Under the pieces are notes generated by a model, which was not told where the DNA came from, did no database searches, and worked only from the letters and a program-made list of their open reading frames with translations. This document shows positions 58,901 to 64,000 of a stretch of DNA of 64,000 bases, in pieces. This DNA is from Isoetes taiwanensis (lineage: Eukaryota; Streptophyta; Lycopodiopsida; Isoetales; Isoetaceae). The stretch covers positions 1,809,307 through 1,873,306 of the forward strand of contig JAJEKV010000053.1 in the NCBI GenBank assembly GCA_021234155.1, in the 5' to 3' direction. The position numbers and the translations under genes were made by a program. The stretch's first letter is position 1, and every line of letters begins with the position of its first letter.

Positions 58901-59722
58901 ATATTCGACATCCGGTGGTTTAGGTTTCTTACCCAAGAGTCTACGAAATCTATTAACATAACTTTGAATAGACTTCGTTTGGCAACATGGTGAAGTCTTG
59001 TAATTCGTCATCCGGTCTATCTATAAACCACTGCAGGTCTAAAAGTTTCTAGAAATGCTTCTTCCAATTCCTTCCAAGTAGCATAAGTGGTATTTTTCAA
59101 TGAGTGGCGATACCACTCTGAAGCTCCACCATCAACGTGGTTGGGAACCATCTTAATCGCTCTGTGTTTTGTATTCTCTTGATTTGCCTCACTCACCGTA
59201 AGAAAATGGCTAACATGTGCATCGGGGTCTTCTCCTACGACCACTAAAAAGTGCCATAAGCATCTTGGCGCTGATTTGACAGATTGATGTGCTCATATTT
59301 TGGTGATTTTTAGAATGGCTAGTCCTGTGGAATAGTGTTTTTAACTGAAGATCTTCCTCCTCTTGTTGTTGGAGGCGTCTATTATATCTCTCTTGTCTTA
59401 ATTGAGCTTGCTTCTCCCTTTGCTCTTTAGTGAATGATGGATTCATACATCACGGTTTTTTATGGGTGGCATGTCCCATCTATAACAATGGCACTCTCGC
59501 TCTTACCTTTTTAGCATGGCGCTTCAATCCCCATTTTATTCCCGTGAAGTTTTCCCTCTTTCAATCTCTTAACATAATTTATTCAGCGACAAGTATGCAA
59601 GCAATTATTCGAGACAAGCAATAATAATTATTAATCATTCCCGGTTCTTTCCAGGATGCAAGGTTTATGCATGAGATAATCTAAGCTCACTCTAAGCCTG
59701 GTCCCAATGAAGCCACCAAACA

Positions 59723-60933
59723 TGTAAAGGGTTTTCGTGTGCATATGATGGACATTGAAATCCCTACCGTGTTAAGGCAATATAAAATATCTAATTGGTA
59801 ATACCGGGAACCTCTTAAGATATTCATGCACTAGCTTCACCGCATTCTTCATTTATGTTCGAGTAGCAAAGTTACCGGTTATTTAGTGGCGGGATTGAAC
59901 CGCTTTAAACCGGTAATAAGATATACACTATGTCAATCAATACACATATCACAATAGCATTCACAACGGAATAACATCAATTTTTCTCTAACCTCTTAGG
60001 CAAAGGGCAAATAAACATTTTCAAAACCAGTGACAACAATTAACATGGTAATGGAATGCAGCACTAATAATTAAGTATTCAGAGTATGCTATTCATAACG
60101 AATAATCTGAGAACAAACGAGTTATCTGCGGTATATTCAATATGAATAAACCAAATATCTGCCAGGTGTTATTTCACAAATAAATTACGATGCGACCTTG
60201 CGGCATAATGGTTTAATACTTAGATATGGTGTGAATAATAGTTAACACATAATATAAGGATCTGTTCATCGTATTAGACTTGAATATAGAATGTTCTCTG
60301 ATATTTATCTCAGGGAATAAGATATAAACATAAACACTAGTAAATAGCAAAGATCATATTCATAGTTCAGGTTTGCATAACGGAATAATGGATAGACTTA
60401 TCTCACGAATCGCCACAAATGCAAGAACTCAGAGAGATCTTGGTGACTCTCCATGGATTCTTCATGATTCTCAACGGGATTGCCTGGAATGATTCGACTG
60501 CCCTCTCTCAATGCCGCTTCCCATGTGATCGGATCTTCCCACAGAATGCTCAAGCCTTATGTTCGGATATGGTCGGATCTGCCTCTTTCCATCCCTTCTC
60601 CCCTTCGGTCAAAACTCCCTCCCCGATCCGAAAAAACCCGTCCGACCCTAATCCTCTTTTGCCATTAATGCCCTTTCCATTCAAAAGGGGCTTTTGCTCC
60701 TAGCCCTTGGATCATTCCAATCTCAATCTCTACCCTTGGTTTTATTTTTATAACATCTCTTTCTTCAACCATTAAAATAATATAACCCCTAAGGTTTATA
60801 ACTTCAAATAACATCCCAACATGCTAATATGACCCGTTTTGTGAAACTTAACATGATAAGATCACATGGCATTGCTCGCATGATCACGTTTTCACCCAAA
60901 ATGCACAATTTTGAACAAATTATTCCTTCTACA
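59723..60933 (-). repeat. 5' LTR of the Athila/Tat-type element
   Basis: 1211 bp, partner of 51736-52935. On the minus strand the sequence right after it reads TGTTTGGTGGCTTCATTGGG; a primer binding site should lie here, but I cannot match it to a tRNA with confidence. Confidence 0.92.
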
Positions 60934-62344
60934 GTGAGCACAACTAATAATATACAACATATTCACCATAACAATAGCAACATCACAGAGTCAGCAATAC
61001 CTTCATAACAATAATACAAAGGGAAGGTCCTACCCGTGCTCGACTCAAGGGGATGGACGGACGGCTAGGCCTCCGTTAGTTCGCGGAGCGCATGTAATTC
61101 ATGGCAATGGATTTGGTTGGCATAGAACATGGCTTAGGGTAGTCCACTCCATCCCAGCCCCTCCCGGTGCACACTTTGCGAGTAGGTTTTGAAAAGTGTT
61201 GGGACTTGGCCGTAGTAACTGCCGGGTGAATAGCCGGAGGGGCTACTCTTCTGGCGGGTTGCATCTCCCCAACCCCGATGAGGCGGAAGAGAGCTGCCTC
61301 TCCTCGGAAGGTATCCATGCTCATCGCAGGCGGCTAGAGGGCCACTTTGCCCTTATTCGACTTGAACTCACCGGAAGGTCATATCCACCACCCCACGAGT
61401 GTCCAGCTCATGCCTTACCCACACGCGTTGGGCAAGCCATTAAGCCTAGCCGCCAAAGACCCCGATAGGCTTTACTACCGAGGGGTCAGTCCACGATGAG
61501 ACAAGTTCCTCCTTATCAACCCGGCCTTGCCCCTTCACCCACCCAGGTGGGCTCCCGTGCACGGGCGCATTTACGTGGGAACTAAGGTGCTATGCTAGGA
61601 GCATCTTCTACACGACCTTTTTAGGTCTCTACCCCCTTCCCACAACAAGGAGATCATAGAGTGGAATACATGCAATATCACGTAACGTAGATAGAGAATC
61701 ATATCAATCTATCTACTTAACATCCAATGTTAGGTTCATTCGTTAGAGTCTCGAGATCTAGGGATCTACAAGGCTTCGAGAGATGATCTAACATACTAAC
61801 CCCAAGATATTGCCATGCCTAAAGACGATTTTTACTAACAACAACTAGATACACGCTCCTTGGCTTGCTCCCATCCTTGGAAGGCCCCATGCTCCCGATC
61901 TTGCGGCAAAGACAAATGCTACTCGGCAACTTTGTTGTGCAAATCCGACTTTTTGAACTGGCAATGCGATTCGAGGCCTTACCTTGGCGAATTGGCCCGT
62001 GAAAGCCCCAATTGCGAATGAGGAAAGGAAGCTCTAGAAACCCTAATTGGCAAAGTGAAAGGAGAGCTAGGGTCTAGGGTTTTAGCCCCTTATATAGACC
62101 CTATCTAGGTTAGGGCATCCACATGGGCAAATGGCTTTAGGCCATTTGGAAATGGATGAACAAGGAACCTTTGTTGTGTATGTTTAATTACATACCCAAC
62201 ATCCAAGGTTGCCCCCTAGGTGCAACCTTTAGCTCCTAGGTGCAACGTTGTCCTACTCTCAAGTACATGTCACTTGTGACATGTACGTGTGACGTGGCAG
62301 TATAATATAATATTAGGAAGCGATATTATCTTTGGAATGTCACA
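60934..62344 (-). repeat. Main part of the chromovirus 3' LTR
   Basis: About 1.4 kb of the LTR, including the second copy of GTGAG left by the nested element, up to the LTR start TGTGACATTCC (complement at 62334-62344). The remaining 198 bp of the LTR are at 51538-51735. A TATA-like TTATATAGACC lies near 62090. Short frames in it are not genes. Confidence 0.75.
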
Positions 62345-62345
62345 T

Positions 62346-63230
62346 TCTCCCCACCTTGACTTGATCTTTGTCCTCGGCATCACGCTGCGTCTCCACCTTG
62401 GGTACCGCATATCCCGCAATTACAACACTTACATATCCAAATTATATTAATCACCCTGGTAATTTTATAGTTTACTGTAATTGTACTATGGTGAGAGGCT
62501 CTTCCGTCCTCTACTTCATTATCGACTATAACAAAATTAACGTCAATTATAGCTTTAAGGTTTTAACTAAAAAAAAAAACTTCCCGTCGCCTCCTCACAA
62601 CACATTATGGCAAAATTATGCATTGTGAGTTCTTGTAGGCCACCCTCCTGCCGCCGGTCCTTCTAGTTGCTGCGCAGGATGCCGCTCACGTTAGTATATA
62701 TTTAATTATTATTATAAGGGTTGGTTGTAAGGGAACCACCCATTAAATACAATTATATGGATGCAAGGCATATCTCTTGAAGATAGGAAGATTATGTTTC
62801 TCCCATCCCTCGCGAAAAAGATAGCGCCTATATGCCTATATGCCGCTCATGCCTACACCTCTAGTTGCCCAGCGTGGAGGATATCCTTCCCGTATATGGG
62901 GCGTGAAGGATAGATTCCTCCTATCAAAGCATATATGGGGCTAAAGGTGCTTTTCCTATCAATGCATCTCTCAATGACCTCCTTTCTCTCGAGGTCGTCT
63001 ACTTCCGTGGGACAGAAGTAGACTTCTAATCTACCTTCCACTCAAACAAGCGGAAACGCGGTCATGCCTACATTGACATTACACCACGCCCTAGAGAGCA
63101 CCGTAGTGGTCTCATCATCGAGAATAACGCATGCAACCCATGCCTAGCATAGGCTGCATCGTGGATTAGCCTTAGCTACACATGCTTAAATGCAAACCCA
63201 AATCGACATGCCTGAGCCGATTTCTTGGTT
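62346..63230 (-). other. Chromovirus region between chromodomain and 3' LTR
   Basis: Contains the purine-rich tract next to the LTR (62346-62385 on the minus strand) and about 800 bp without a recognisable domain. A purine run also lies near 62565 (plus-strand A-run). Nothing else seen. Confidence 0.5.
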
Positions 63231-64000
63231 GCTGATGTCGACTACTTCGGTGACGAGCTGACCCTTGCTTTGCTCCATAAAGTCGGGGTACTGTTTCTTA
63301 AGATCTGACTCAAGTACCCACGTAGCGTCTTCCACTGGTAAGTGCTTCCACTTCACAAGGTATTGGAGGAATTTTGACCTTCTTGTCTTCTTATAAGATC
63401 TATTAAGAAGGACTTAGGAACGATTTCAATATGCTTTCGTCGTCATTTCTAAAAACTTCGTTTGTTTCCAATATTTCCTCGGGGTTTGGGGTGTGCCTCT
63501 TTAGCAAACTTCGTGGAAAACTTTATGTATCTTAAGATGTCTTTGGCAAGTCCAACTTGTAGGATTGGTTACCTACTCTCTTCTCTATTACGAAGGGTCC
63601 AGCCCATCTTGGAGCAAGCTTCTTGCAATTCTTAGATCTCGGAGCTTGGCACCTTGACTTTGATCTTCAACCATACTCCTCCCACTTCAAATTCTCTTAC
63701 CGTCCTATGCTTGTCGGCGATGCTTTTCTGCACCTTCTTCTTTGCAAGGAGATATCCTCTCACTTCCTCCACCAAGTCTTGCATTTACAAAAGCATCTGG
63801 GAGGAGACTTCCACCTTGGACCGCGGGGTTGTGCCAAGTATCCGGGGTAAAGACATCAGCTACGTAATTAATCATAAAAGGACTCATCTGCGATGACTCC
63901 TGCTTGGTGCTGTTGTAGGCAAACTCTACTAGGTAGATGAAATCATCCCACTTGGATTGCTTGTTCCATACATAGCTTCTTAACATATCTTCGATGATCC

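Larger units (their letters stand above)
51736..60933 (-). mobile_element. Full-length Athila/Tat-type Ty3/gypsy element, nested in the chromovirus LTR
   Basis: Minus strand, 9.2 kb. The 5' LTR is 59723-60933 and the 3' LTR 51736-52935, each starting TGTAGAAGG and ending CTTTACA on the minus strand. Target duplication GTGAG flanks it at 51731-51735 and 60934-60938. Parts in order: gag (about 59450-58030) with EASEWYRHSL-type sequence and a knuckle CFRCREEGHIAPNC; protease region with a DGGSGVNIM-type site (about 57380); RT (about 56500-55670) with FLDDF, the form used by Athila/Tat; RNase H (about 55670-55240); integrase with an HHCC finger and core (about 55000-54600) and C-terminal part (53920-54351). 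A region of ~1 kb without a clear gene lies before the 3' LTR. The LTRs are still very similar, so it is young. The internal region looks broken, about a dozen breaks. Confidence 0.9.
51538..64000 (-). mobile_element. Ty3/gypsy chromovirus, 3' portion, with its 3' LTR split by another element
   Basis: Minus strand. From the window end inward: integrase C-terminal part (63705-63986, DFIYLVEFAYNST, MSPF), a spacer, a chromodomain-like part (about 63240-63390, YLVKWKHLPVEDATWVLESD on the minus strand), then a purine-rich tract with AAGGTGGGGAGAA ending at 62345. The 3' LTR begins TGTGACATTCC at 62344 and ends GATGTCACA at 51538; it is split by the gypsy element at 51736-60933, leaving 51538-51735 and 60934-62344 (about 1.6 kb in all). 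gag, protease, RT and the 5' LTR lie outside the window. It inserted into the LINE; the flank CAGAC (51533-51537) is the expected target duplication. Broken, with several interruptions in the visible coding part. Confidence 0.8.

Overview
The window looks like nuclear DNA of a land plant, most likely a flowering plant. It holds one host gene with plant-type GT-AG introns (a plant ATAD2-type AAA-ATPase/bromodomain gene) in a dense bed of plant repeats: Ty3/gypsy elements, L1-type LINEs, Helitron termini, a TRIM, a Mutator-like element and several tandem arrays. I cannot name the species from sequence alone. Many short length differences interrupt otherwise obvious coding sequence, in the host gene as well as in repeats, so residual assembly errors are as likely as true decay in places.

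Layout. 1-1201 is an array of TRIM LTR pieces in both orientations, with three copies of a U6 snRNA-derived segment and one complete TRIM (830-1201). 1384-1970 is a 97-bp minisatellite. 2061-7569 (minus) is the ATAD2-like gene, ten exons: basic and acidic N-terminus, AAA ATPase, bromodomain, C-terminal helical tail. 7655-13420 holds two divergent copies of one intergenic segment, broken up by Helitron 3' ends (9446-9560, minus) and a LINE 3' fragment (12806-13180). 14660-15480 is a second truncated LINE (ORF1 piece plus tail). 15480-18170 is Helitron-like sequence ending in three tandem Helitron 3' termini (64-bp period).

18257-28683 is mostly non-coding: a dispersed hairpin repeat, a weak transporter-like exon near 21.5 kb, and two ~1.5-1.8 kb duplicated units each ending in a long degenerate GAATCT array. 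28850-37813 is a ~9-kb Mutator-like DNA transposon with ~40-bp imperfect TIRs, a broken DDE plus SWIM-finger transposase, and a dozen palindromes built on AAAATCGC/GCGATTTT, mostly near one end, with monomers near the other. It sits inside an ATATGTCATAT-type minisatellite.

40820-48917 is the stretch I find most interesting: a small intron-containing gene of unknown function (41464-42262), a 2.5-kb satellite of about 16 units carrying a GGTTTATCYGGAC core that recurs upstream of that gene, and a multi-exon gene for a DDE-like transposase of a family I recognise by pattern but cannot name (45.1-48.9 kb). These may be parts of one large DNA transposon. From 48918 to the window end is a three-level nest on the minus strand: an L1-type LINE (48918-51537) hit by a chromovirus whose 3' LTR starts at 51538 and whose body runs past the window end, and inside that LTR a full-length Athila/Tat-type gypsy element (51736-60933) with intact LTR ends and a GTGAG target duplication. 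The retroelements are treated here as fossils.
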